NCBI GenBank assembly: GCA_964035795.1
Contig: OZ038322.1
Coordinates: 3,506,264 to 3,570,263 of the forward strand
Direction of reading: 5' to 3'
Length of the DNA: 64,000 nucleotides
DNA from: Pterobdella sp. o SKG-2022
Taxonomy: Eukaryota; Annelida; Clitellata; Hirudinida; Piscicolidae
Shown: positions 12,225-26,100 of the stretch, piece after piece
How the letters are laid out: each line of letters opens with the position of its first letter
Numbering within the stretch: the stretch's first letter is position 1
Translations under genes and position numbers: made by a program
The notes under the pieces: generated by a model
Databases searched by the model: none
Told to the model about the DNA's origin: nothing
The model's input: only the letters and a program-made list of their open reading frames with translations

Positions 12225-15157
12225 ATGAAAAGTATTATTTTTTTTGTGGTGCTTGTTTTGTTTGCAAATGAAAGCCACCAGAAAAAACATTATACCAAGT
12301 GAATTTTATACTTTTTAAATTCAAAAACTTTTAGCTATAAAGAATTTTTCATAGATTTTTCATAGCTTTTAAATCACAAGCTAGCATGTAAAGCGTGACT
12401 TTATCTTGAAATATCATCAAAATCACAACAGTTAATTTGTTGCTCAATTATTTATAAGATAAAACCATTTAATTTATTTTGACGAACGAACAAAATCAAA
12501 CGACAGTTACAAGATAATAAAGAGTAATGAAGGCACAGATTTGACACCTACCTTGGATGCTGCCCTCATACCAGTAAGTCCTTCAATTCAACTTTTCTAC
12601 TTCATTCACTTTAAAACTACTTTTCATATGAACCTTCAAACAAAAAACCATCCACACTTTCAAGTACCAAGTGGTGAATGACGACAAGAGTGTTCTCATG
12701 GTAGCTCCTTCTGCAATTCGCAAGACATTCAGTCTTCTGCAAGCAAACAATGTTCCTTTCACCATCATCACCCATGATCTTCAGAAGTCAGTTTAACGTC
12801 ATATGGCCCGTATACCTCATCTGGTAGAATATTAGACTAATTATCTAAATTTACCGGTTATAATTTTTTGTTGGGCCAACAGTTAGCATCTGTTCCACAT
12901 GGGTTAACGCTACATTGAATTTCTAGCAAGCGTTTTAAACTATGAAAAAAAGCACGTAACAACTAGGTATATTTTCAAAAGTGCATACTATGCAGAGATA
13001 TTGACGAGGAGGCTGTGACATCAGACGATTGGTTCTACTCCTACCACAAGTTTGAACAGGTGTCTGAGTCTTTTAAACTCATCAACATTAGTTTTTTATT
13101 TTTTTGAAAAATTATTTTCGAAATCAATAATCATCAACGTCGATATTATTTTCAAAATTTTTGAGCAGATGTTGGAATGGTATGAGAACAAAGCTAGCAG
13201 CCACAAAGGAACGGAATTTTTTGAGATTGGTAAATCATACGAGAAAAGACCTTTGAAAGTTTTCAAGGTTACATTCATTTTCACTCTTAAAACTCTCCAA
13301 GCAAATAGACTTATCACCACAAGATGACAGGCAAGAAGACAAGTTGCAAACAAAAGCCCACAATTTGGGTGGACTCAGGCATCCATGCCAGAGAGTGGAT
13401 CTCCCACACTACTGCCTCATATATCGTTGATAAGGTGTTATGGTGTTTCATTTTCGAAGGGGATTCAATTTTACTGTAAAGGAGAAAACTGTTCTATTTA
13501 AGAATCGATTATAAGTTGTAGGCTTATTATGTTTATTAACTAAATTGCTCATAAAATGATTTTTTTTTGTTTTGAATAATCTACCCATCAATGATTCATC
13601 AACTAAGAACACTAAACTAATTCATTATGCAGTGTTAAGTTGTAAGCTTATTCATGTTTTGAAATAAAATTAAGCATAAAAATTGAAATAAAGAATTTAT
13701 TCCTATAATTTTAAGTAAGTCCCACAAACCAGTTGCTGGAAGAATACGGCAAGAACCAAACAGTGACAAGCATCAGAGATGATTATGACTTGTACTTCTT
13801 GCCCGTCATGAACCCTGATGGATATGTGTACTCTTGGGAACTAGTAAGGCCATCTAGGAAATGAAATATAAAATTTTGAATCATATTGAAAATTCAAAGT
13901 TAAAATTATCTAGGCCTGTTCAAAACCATGGTTAATTCACAACAACATTTTGAAATAGAAATCTTTGCTGTCATGCTGAAATATTATTCGCCACAAGGAC
14001 CGATTGTGGAGGAAGTCTAGGAAGCCAGTAAACTTCTCGAGTTGTGTGGGCACTGACACGAATAGAAACTTTGATCATGAATGGGGAAGTATGTGTTTAA
14101 CATATTGATATATTTCATCAAACAAACCAACATTGAACCCAACTTGCAAATTTTTATCTTCAAAAAATTTAAGAAATTAATTTTTAAACACTACAGCGAT
14201 TGGTATAAGCCACAACCCTTGCCAGCAAACATACGCAGGTCCAAAAGCCTTTTCTGACCCTGAAGCAAAAACTGTGGCTGACTTCATTCTGAGCAAGAAA
14301 GGTACATGGGACGTTTTTGCGACACTGCACTCATACGGGCATCTGATGCTTGCTCCTTGGGGATACACTCAAAAACTACCTGAGAACTATGAGGACCTGG
14401 TCTGTGAGTGATAAACAAATGCTCTAAAGTTTTATAATGTGATCTATTTATAATCAAGTTGGAATTGTTTTCAGGAGAAAGTCGGCAATGCGACAGTGAA
14501 GGCAATATCGAGTGTGCACGGTGTTAAGTACCAATTTGGAACATCGGCCAACATTCTTTGTAAGAGCAATTCAAGTTTTATTCAGAAACATTTCTCGTCG
14601 TTTAAAACTTGATTATATAATAAATAATAAATCACTAAGTTGTGCACCATAATCAACCATACAGATCAGTCATCAGGAACATCAAGGGACTGGGCGAAGG
14701 GAGTTGCCAAGGTTTCATAATGTTGCTAATCCATGAATTTCATACCAATATTGTTGTAAAAATTTTATTTTATAAGTTCACTTTTATGGATAATTAATTA
14801 ACTGGTTTAAACCTCAACCAATAACCGCAACTAAGCATCTGCAGTTTTACGACTGCTTTTTTCGGTATCGAAAAAAGAAATTCCAAAGTTTGAGAAAAAC
14901 TTGCCAGACCATTCAATAAGCATAATCTTGCTTCAGTATTTAAAAATTCATTGATGCTGATAATAAAAAAATAAACATCGAAACCCACGCATGACTTCAT
15001 GCAGATTCCTTACGTGTACACATTTGAGTTGAGAAACAGCAACAGCTTCATCTTGCCTCCCAAGGAGATCATCCCTACGGCAGAAGAAATATATGCTGGT
15101 TTTATCACCATGGTTCAAACCATTAGAAGCATTACCCCACCTACTTGCAAGCAATGA
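12225..15157 (+). CDS. Secreted M14A procarboxypeptidase, O-like (Arg255)
   Basis: Twelve exons: 12225-12298, 12507-12573, 12665-12786, 12996-13059, 13169-13267, 13324-13434, 13733-13843, 13998-14088, 14197-14399, 14475-14559, 14665-14711, 15005-15157; total 1227 nt, 408 residues. It has a signal peptide (MKSIIFFVVLVLFA), propeptide and complete catalytic set: His163, Glu166, His291, Arg221, Asn238, Arg239, Tyr343, Glu366. The residue equal to bovine CPA1 255 is Arg350 (SGTSRDW). Human carboxypeptidase O has Arg there and prefers acidic C-termini, so the same is predicted here. It is collinear with the gene at 4988-8464, exon for exon, except that an extra intron splits the last exon after GVAK. 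Intron 3 holds a SINE. AATAAA lies at 15306-15311. Confidence 0.93.
12800..12970 (+). mobile_element. tRNA-derived SINE copy in carboxypeptidase intron 3
   Basis: Starting about 15 bases after the exon 3 donor, the sequence GGCCCGTATACCTCATCTGG, then TTGGGCCAACAGTTAGCATC, CACATGGGTTAACGCTACAT and TAGCAAGCG follows the order of the copy at 11350-11504. It is more diverged and its B box is nearly lost. It fills most of intron 3 of the second carboxypeptidase. Confidence 0.65.
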
Positions 15158-16048
15158 TGCAATTATGAGTCAAAATTTTCTGTTGCTGAGTATTTTTAAT
15201 GATGTTAGTTAAACGAATGCAATTGAATGGATATTTGAATAATAATTGTTGAAAGTACATAAAATCTGAATTAAATTAAGAAATTTAAAATTTGAAAATA
15301 TAGAAAATAAATTCTTTTTTTAAACTCGTTAAATTAATCTTTCAGACATGCAATTTTTCAATATACTTGGCGTATTTACTTACTATTTCTAAAAATTTTC
15401 TAAAAACAAATTCAAAAATCACTTGAAACTTAAATTCAAAAGAAATTTGACTCACAATTATATTAAATAAGCTGGTGACTGAGATGCAACAATCAAAATT
15501 TAAAAAACTGTTAAGTAGTTTAGCATTGATGTGAAGCAATTGTACAGAAGCCAATGAAGTTGCAGATATTAAAATGCTTCGAGAGGATTGGTCAAAACCT
15601 AATCTAAACTTGATCTTGCTTGCTACATTCTTCAAAGTCGCTTAAATTGTATTCAATTAATTTAATTAATAAATAGAATTTTAAGTTTTTAGACAATGAA
15701 AAAATAAAATTCAACCGTTGAATTTTTTTATATTTATTATCAGTAACTATCAGTTAATATTTTGATTAAAAAAAACTTTTTAAAAGATTATCAATTAAAA
15801 CTAAATCATTTAGAAGAAATGATGGTTTATATATGAATATGCTTTGGTGAAATCCTTTTCTATATATAAATATCTTTCGTGCGCATAAATACTTTGACCG
15901 AGGAATTGAAATAAAATTGAAAAGAGTTGAAGAATATAATTATTTTTACCAAAACCTTCATCATTATTTTAATTTATAAAATTTAACAATAAAAAGTCAA
16001 AGTAATGAATTTTTGGTTTTTTTAATTGGAAAACTAGAATTAAAAAAG
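15158..16048. other. Intergenic region before Hmx
   Basis: AT-rich. It contains the presumed AATAAA of the upstream carboxypeptidase and no convincing gene. A TATATATAAA-like run near 15860 could be a core promoter element for Hmx, but that is a guess in DNA this AT-rich. Confidence 0.5.
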
Positions 16049-18203
<2,155 letters not shown>

Positions 18204-18350
18204 ATGAATAAAAATATCTCATTAAATAATTTTATCACGTGAATAACCAAAGCTTTTGGATGATTTCCAAGTTTATTTTTTTTATTGTAAAAAGTTCTGT
18301 TTTTAAACCTAAAAAAATATGAAAAATTTGTTCGAGCAGTAAAAGTTTTT

Positions 18351-18430
18351 ATTATAAAGTACGAATCTTTCCGTTAACAGTGTAACATACTTGGAAATGT
18401 TACACTGTTAACTGCTTCGGACTTTATAAT
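18351..18430 (+). other. 80-nt imperfect hairpin downstream of Hmx
   Basis: ATTATAAAGT pairs with ACTTTATAAT at the ends, CGAA with TTCG, and GTTAACAGTGTAACAT (18373-18388) pairs perfectly with ATGTTACACTGTTAAC (18397-18412) around an 8-base loop. One small internal loop interrupts the stem. It could be a microRNA-like precursor, a 3'UTR structure of Hmx, or a small inverted-repeat transposable element. The arms do not match a microRNA I recognise. Confidence 0.6.
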
Positions 18431-19931
18431 TGAAACTATTAATGTTTACAGTTTTTTTCATTCACTTTAGTTCAAAAATAACTAAACGAGTGAAATTATT
18501 TATAATTATTTCTTTTATTACGTAATTTTCAGAAACTGTATGTTTCAAAAATAAGGTATTTAAATATTTTTGTGTAGAACTTCGTTTTCAAAAAGATAAT
18601 TTTTCGAAGTTCTACCCTATCAATGAATTTCTCTGTGGTCTAGATACTTTTGCAGTTCAAACCACTGTAACCATATTTGTATTGTATAAAATGATTGTAA
18701 TAGTACTGTGTTTTATTTTATGTTGTTTTTGTCTTTTAAATCAAACTAGATCGATGCTATTGAAAGTTGACTTCTAAAAATTTCGTGACCATAATAAATT
18801 ATTTCAATAAAAATAAACATGATTTTCAAACCACCAACTATGAAATCGTTTAAGAGTTTGAAAATCTATTAAAACTCACCACTATCAGAGCAACACCACC
18901 ACGCAAGCAGCTCTTAGTGTTATAATGACGAGGCAGGAAGCAACAAACAGCGTCTATTTCCGAATCATTACGCCAAACAATTAGCTCAAAATACATTATG
19001 CAATTTCAAATCTTTATTTTTTACATGAGCCTTTTAAAATTTTTATTGAAAAAATTTCAAGTTTTATTTTGAAATTATTGCCGCTGGGAAAGTAATCACA
19101 AATTGGAAATCTTGAAAGGGGGCGTAGTTTGAGGAAAGTTCAAGAGAAGCAAAAAGCATCGAGATGTAAAGAGAATGAATAAGACTCCTTTGTCTCACTA
19201 ATCCGACGAGCGTATGATTTGTATAATGTGAATTTAATAATCACGTCATTCAAGCTACAAGAGATTTAGAGCCGGTCTAAAAGACTTATTTTCAAAAAAC
19301 TATACAAAATAAACCACATATGATACATTATTTTTTAAAAATTTGAAAAAATTAACTAGGTAAATATGAAGGCTTAGTGCATCATTTGATGACTCGAGGC
19401 CATGAGATCTGCCATGAGGTGGCTCAGTTTAACGCTCCATTAGGTTATTAATGTCATGCTTTGAAACAATCTTTTGAAAGAATACAAATTTAAATATTTA
19501 TTTGATGATCTCGAATGATTCAGAATGATTCAAAGCTCAAGTCAAGAGTAACCATTTGATATTCTTTCTTTTGCGTGGATGTTTAAAACTTGTGTAACAT
19601 GCCTTTAAAACTCAAATTTGCAAGCACTTTTATAATGTATTTTTTAGATTTGATCTGTTTAGTTTGAATTAAATTGTTAGTGGCATCTCAACAGGGCTTC
19701 AGCAATCAAATGAGTCATGTCAACCTTTTAAAAGTCATCAACATTTTATATTCATCAAAATTAAAATATTCATTATCAGAAATATATTCAAGTATTTATA
19801 ATTCAACAAAATGTTTTAGATAGAATTATTTATTTCTAAAATGGCTCAAATGAAAGAAAACATTTCATGTTATAAAAGATGATTTTTAATGTTAGTTATA
19901 AACAACGAGTTATTAGGCGAAAGCATATCGA
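18431..19931. other. Hmx 3' flank without a recognised gene
   Basis: AT-rich, with GC-balanced blocks near 18880-18980 and 19080-19280 that stand out from the surroundings and have no coding look. They are candidate cis-regulatory elements of Hmx. No ORF here is convincing. Confidence 0.4.
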
Positions 19932-20003
19932 GGCTCGTTGGTCTAGGGGTATGATTCTCGCTTTGGGTGCGAGAGGTCCCGGGTTCAAATCCCGGACGAG
20001 CCC
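19932..20003 (+). tRNA. tRNA-Pro(UGG), copy 1
   Basis: A 72-nt cloverleaf: acceptor stem GGCTCGT paired with ACGAGCC, anticodon stem CTCGC/GCGAG with loop TTTGGGT giving anticodon TGG, and T stem CCGGG/CCCGG around TTCAAAT. The A box (GGTCTAGGGG) and B box (GGGTTCAAATCCC) are intact. A T-rich run follows and could stop RNA polymerase III. Confidence 0.97.
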
Positions 20004-20341
20004 TATATTTTAGTTTCTTGCCATATTTTTAATGTTAGTTCTAGTATCTTCAAACTGTGTACTAAAAAAAATTGCCATACAGAAATCTGAAAAATAACAT
20101 TTAATAGCTAAAGGTAGTAAATGCTTAATGAGTAAATGAATTCAAAACTTTACTTTTGGAACGATAGAATTTTTATTATTTCAAAAAATTAAAAAAAATG
20201 TTCAATAAAAAAAATAAATAGAATATTTAGATACTTGACTATTTCATAGTCAACACTACAAACGGATCCAAACGAGCATAAAATGAGTCAAACTTAGTTA
20301 TAAAAATTGTTACTACATCGTTATATAACCCCATTGCTACA

Positions 20342-20413
20342 AGGCTCGTTGGTCTAGGGGTATGATTCTCGCTTTGGGTGCGAGAGGTCCCGGGTTCAAA
20401 TCCCGGACGAGCC
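20342..20413 (+). tRNA. tRNA-Pro(UGG), copy 2
   Basis: Identical over all 72 nt to the copy 410 bases upstream. A TTTTT terminator starts seven bases after the discriminator base. Loosely similar downstream flanks suggest that the pair arose by local duplication. Confidence 0.97.
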
Positions 20414-22065
20414 CTATGTTTTTATACTTTTGCCGTTTACATAATTAGTTTTAAAATTTGGTGCTAAATGGCATCTCAAATTTCTATATAAAACTTTTGG
20501 AACAAAAAAAAAAGTAAGCTTTAAATGATCGCACAAAGCCATCCAAGTATTAAAGGAACTTCAGAAGATTAACTTTAGATACTTCTTAACCTTTAAAAGC
20601 CTTCAGAGGTTTCGATCTATGGGCTTCTACTCGTGTCTACGCTTCAAGTATTTTTCAATTTTAACTTTGGTTTTATCGATCAGTTTAAATTGATGAAGTT
20701 ATATGAAGAAATTGATACGTGGCTTTTCGTTGTATGTTATCAAGTTCTGACTTGGAGTTTGCTTCATTGTGCCTGGATTAGTAAAATTAATATTTTATAG
20801 GCTTTGATGAATTTTATTTTCTTTTTAGAATTTTTCATTAACTTTTGGTTTTTCATGAACTTATTCAAATGCTTTCGAAGTTTAAAGTTAGTGTTTAAAA
20901 ATTCTACACTAAAACATTTGAACTTTTTAATAATATATCATTTTAATTCTATAAATTTAAGTTTATGATAAAATATAGTATAAATTGTTTTAAAGTAGAT
21001 TTTTAAGCTTTTTAAACAAAACTGTTTTAAAAACATCGTTACAAAAGTTAATTTCGAAATTAAATTGTTGGAAAGTTATTGATATAATTGAAAAATATCA
21101 TTATAACTATTTAGTATTATAGAAAACCAAATCTTGACTAATTATAATTTTGTTGCGCCATCTGTGGAATGAAAAGTTATTAAAAGTTTTTTATACTCAC
21201 TAAAAACTATTTTTTTTAGCTGCACGTTTGTCTACATTCCCATACTTCTATGCATAGAATAACAAAATTTGCTGAAAAATTTGAGTTTTTTTTTATCCAA
21301 CCCACTACAATTATTGCATGCATCACTGGGGTCTTTAAGGCCACATGAGAAGGTCTGATGCAACAGTCTTACACCTTTAATTTTTGCTGAATTTGAAACA
21401 TTTTATTATTGAAGTAGAAATTATATATGTTTGAGTTTTGAATCAAGAAGCTTATCATGAGAAAACTTTTATCGTCAACAACTCCCATTGACCATCAATC
21501 GTTACTCGTTGAGCAGTGAAATCGAGTTTGTATTATAAAAGTGCCACTTATTGCTATGAAGCAATCTGCTTTCAACAAAGATTGCCACATAACGTTGTCC
21601 CAGGCACCAAAGTTTGCTCATGGGGCCAAGCCATATTACATAATGCTAAATCTCCTTCTTCACACATTCTTAGCTTTTTCTCATAGACTCTTCAACTTTG
21701 AATCTTTTTATGTAAGTTTTTATTCACTTTGAAATTTCATTATTTTCTTTGAGATAAAATTTGAATGTCTATGTTTTAAATCAACTTACGATATTTAAAA
21801 ATAAAAATGACGATTATTTATATTTAAAAAAAGAAATGAACAAACTTTTATAAAAATTATTAAAAGTTTAATTAAATCGAAAAAGAAAATTTTTTAAATG
21901 TTGACATAAAAAACGATTAAATAAACCAAAGTCTTGTAGACCATCAAAACAGAACAAGTGCATTCTGCCGTGAAACATCATTCTAATCAAATGATACCCT
22001 AATTTCTGACCTGTGTTGTGACGTTCAAATCTGTTAACTATCGAACATTACTCTCTCAGAGATTG
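20414..22065. other. Stretch without a recognised gene
   Basis: AT-rich. A somewhat GC-balanced block at 21300-21640 contains a 63-codon frame with no recognisable domain. I see nothing else to annotate. Confidence 0.4.
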
Positions 22066-23104
22066 GAAGATGGGATGAGAGGATGATGGGATGAGAGGAT
22101 GATGTGATGAGAGGATGATGTGATGAGAGGATGATGTGATGAGAGGATGATGTGATGAGAGGATGATGTGATGAGAGGATGATGTGATGAGAGGATGATG
22201 TGATGAGAGGATGATGTGATGAGAGGATGATGTGATGAGAGGATGATGTGATGAGAGGATGATGTGATGAGAGGATGATGTGATGAGAGGATGATGTGAT
22301 GAGAGGATGATGTGATGAGAGGATGATGTGATGAGAGGATGATGTGATGAGAGGATGATGTGATGAGAGGATGATGGGATGAGAGGATGATGGGATGAGA
22401 GGATGATGTGATGAGAGGATGATGTGATGAGAGGATGATGTGATGAGAGGATGATGTGATGAGAGGATGATGGGATGAGAGGATGATGGGATGAGAGGAT
22501 GATGTGATGAGAGGATGATGGGATGAGAGGATGATGGGATGAGAGGATGATGTGATGAGAGGATGATGTGATGAGAGGATGATGTGATGAGAGGATGATG
22601 TGATGAGAGGATGATGGGATGAGAGGATGATGGGATGAGAGGATGATGTGATGAGAGGATGATGTGATGAGAGGATGATGTGATGAGAGGATGATGTGAT
22701 GAGAGGATGATGTGATGAGAGGATGATGTGATGAGAGGATGATGTGATGAGAGGATGATGTGATGAGAGGATGATGTGATGAGAGGATGATGTGATGAGA
22801 GGATGATGTGATGAGAGGATGATGTGATGAGAGGATGATGGGATGAGAGGATGATGGGATGAGAGGATGATGTGATGAGAGGATGATGTGATGAGAGGAT
22901 GATGTGATGAGAGGATGATGTGATGAGAGGATGATGGGATGAGAGGATGATGGGATGAGAGGATGATGTGATGAGAGGATGATGGGATGAGAGGATGATG
23001 GGATGAGAGGATGATGTGATGAGAGGATGATGTGATGAGAGGATGATGGGATGAGAGGATGATGTGATGAGAGGATGATGTGATGAGAGGATGATGTGAT
23101 GAGA
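22066..23104. repeat. 16-bp minisatellite, about 65 copies
   Basis: The unit ATGATGTGATGAGAGG recurs in register for about 1 kb, with a T/G variant at one position (ATGATGGGATGAGAGG). Because 16 is not a multiple of 3 but 48 is, the minus strand gives a 369-codon frame with a 16-residue period rich in Ser, His, Pro and Ile. I read that as an artefact of the repeat and not a gene. Confidence 0.95.
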
Positions 23105-26100
23105 AAATTTGAAATTTTTTTTCTGTTTAAGATTTCTTTTCACCTTATTTTCACTTTCTCACACTTGCAGTTATAGAATTATCGATGGGCTCAATTTATT
23201 TTGTATTTCATTAATCTTTTAATTATTAATTACAGCTGAATTTCATTTCAAAATCTAGTTAATTTCTTTTGATTTCATAATCACCTCAACTCCAATACTT
23301 TTCAGCTTCTATGTTCCTTGTGTAGGTAAGCAACATATCCTATTTTCATCATTAGGCTGTTGAGTTTAATCCTTAAATAAAGTAAAACTTGTCTAAGAAG
23401 CCAGTCTAATGAAAGCAAACTGATGAAACAGTCCTTCATTTACTTTATATCTAAATTATAGTACATGTAAACCAGAAGTTACTGGAGGCTGAAGTTAGGA
23501 TATGTACTGTGAAAATGTAACAGCCTTTAGCTGGCTCGAGTGACAGGGCTTTAAGTTGAAAACGTCAGTATATTGTAGTGTTGAGTTTAAATGTAAGAAA
23601 TATAACTCATATTAATGTTAATACTTAGTATTATTTAAAACAATAATAAATATTGTAAAAATAAAAAAATTCCAATAAATATCAATAAAAAATAATAATA
23701 ATAATAATAAGTATCATTTATATATATTTAAAACTAATAAAGACCATAAAACCTTAAAAAATCAATTAAAATCATGCTTAAAGATTAAAAAATGCAGACT
23801 AATTGCAATCAACACAGAAGCAACAGTGCTTTAATCTGCTCTAGGCACCACAGCAATGCACTAACTCTCTGCTCTTTTTGGCGGTGTGTGTGTGGTGGTT
23901 TTTCCTTGATTTTTGTGCATTTGAGCGTTTGTGACTTTGTGTCTTTGTGTCTTTGAATTTTTATCATTCTATTTGTATCATTTGTATGCTTTGTTATAAA
24001 CTGTGGAGGACATCCATTATTTTAAATTGAGTTGAATTGATTTTATAAGTGATATACAAACGAAATATCTTATATTTGTTTATTAATTATAATCCACAGT
24101 GAATTTAATGTTTCTGTTGGTTAAGTACATTTGATAATGCAAAGAGATTATTAATTGCAAGGCAATGAACAATAAATGACTCACATATTAAACCTAACGT
24201 TTGTGCAGACGATCAAAAGGCTTAAGATAACATCGTTAACAAGTTAAACTGAACTAACATATGATCAATCAGATAAGCACACTGTACAAATTATACTTCA
24301 TATCAAAGAATTGCTTCGAGTTGTGTCTAGTGAATTTTTTATGCAATATTATTCAACAAAATTATTGAAATTATACATATATTGATGACCTAGTGAAAGC
24401 TTAAGCAAAAGTGAGATAAATAAACACAAATACTTATTATCTTACATATAGTGAATAAATAAGTTGAATTAATTGTAAAAATATCTATCAAGATCATTTC
24501 AAAACATAACATAAAGATTGCGATCAAATCAAATAAATTATGAATTAATGTACATTAAACTTAAACGCTTCACTTAAACGCGCAATAAACAAAGTCAAAC
24601 GATAATGAGACAGCCAAGATGAAGTGGTTCTAAGCATTACAACAGTGCTTCATGACCATTTATGTCTTTGGCTACTTATAATATCGACTTTGATTTTATG
24701 CTGTATGTTGCTATACTCTCAACAAAATTATCACTATTATAATAAACATGAATTTTATAAAACTGATATTAATTATCATTGTTATTACACATAATTATAA
24801 ACTAATATGAAAACTTATGGTAAAATTATTCTTATTTTTTATAATTTTTTATACTATTATTAATATTATTATTATTTTTTTTTAATGCCAACTAAAACAC
24901 ACCAACTTACGATGGTTTAGTGACTGCGCTGATATGGGTGGTGGTAATGTCGTAAATTGGTGTCCCACTGAGCCACCCTTGTCGCTACTATAGCTTTTAT
25001 TAGTTCAATTAGTTTTTGTTTTTTATCGATGTTTATTTTTGTTTTTTTTGTTATTTGAATAATTGTTTCTGTTATTATTGTTATTTTTTTGTGATGATGT
25101 TTTGTAGTGGTGACTTTGGTATTAGTGGCGGGATTTTTTTATTATGTCATCAGTGTTTTTTCGATAATGAAAGATCTGTTCTGTTTATTTAAAAGTGAAT
25201 CGGTTATTTTTTTAAACTAAATTTCAAATTTTCACCCAAAATGCCTATAACTTATTTGAACCAAAAATTTTAGATAGAAAAAAAGAGTTTGCACAGAGCT
25301 GTAACTCGAGTACTGACTCTTCTAAAAAATTGCACATTACACCACGTCAACCGAGATGGGGGTCAGTGGATGTGATGTTGAATCTGCTTCCTCAAACTGT
25401 ATGATGTTGAAGACTTCATTGGTGAGTGCTGAAAGCGGGGTAGGAGAACTTTCAATCTGGAGGTATGTGTTGGTGGCTGCTATAACTTCAGAGATTATTG
25501 GTTCCCAGATTATTTTTTATTATTAAAACTAGTTTATTCGATTCAAATTTTTGGTATACAATTTTAACGGAGAGCAGGTTTTGAATTTAATTCCGTTTTA
25601 TTTTAATATGATGCCCAACCCTCGGTAAAGGAAAATAGGCTATAAAAAAATTTGATTGATCGATATTTTAATATGATGCAGTCAAAAAATTATTTTATTT
25701 AAAATAATTAGTTGTTTCGATAATTTATCTACTTGCTTTTAACCAACGTTTGCGCCTGAGTCCTTCATTGAGACAAAAGACTTCTTGTGTCAAGCCACTT
25801 GCACCACTCTTGATTTTTTTCAGAATATATTGTTGTTTTAAGATTTTTTTTCGAGTGAGGACTGTCTGCTTGACATCATCTTGATGCCGCAGAGCTGCAG
25901 TCTAGAGACGCTGCTTATAAAAATATGAAGATAGGAATTAGAAATTCTATATAAAAAACATTAATTGAAAAAATGACATTGTACTTTTTTGTATGAAAAA
26001 TTTTAATCAATTCAAAGTGTTGCGTTGATTATTTAGTTACATAAAGATGGAACCTGGGGTGTTTAAAGGAGGTTTTGGAGGTCTGCCATCCATCCACCTC

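Noticed and set aside
22066..23104. CRISPR-like array
   Set aside because: No spacers: units are contiguous 16-mers, in a eukaryotic context.
22034..23143. 369-codon minus-strand frame rich in Ser, His, Pro and Ile
   Set aside because: It is the translation of a 16-bp minisatellite; the 16-residue period comes from three units of 16 bases. No signal peptide, domain or flanking exons.
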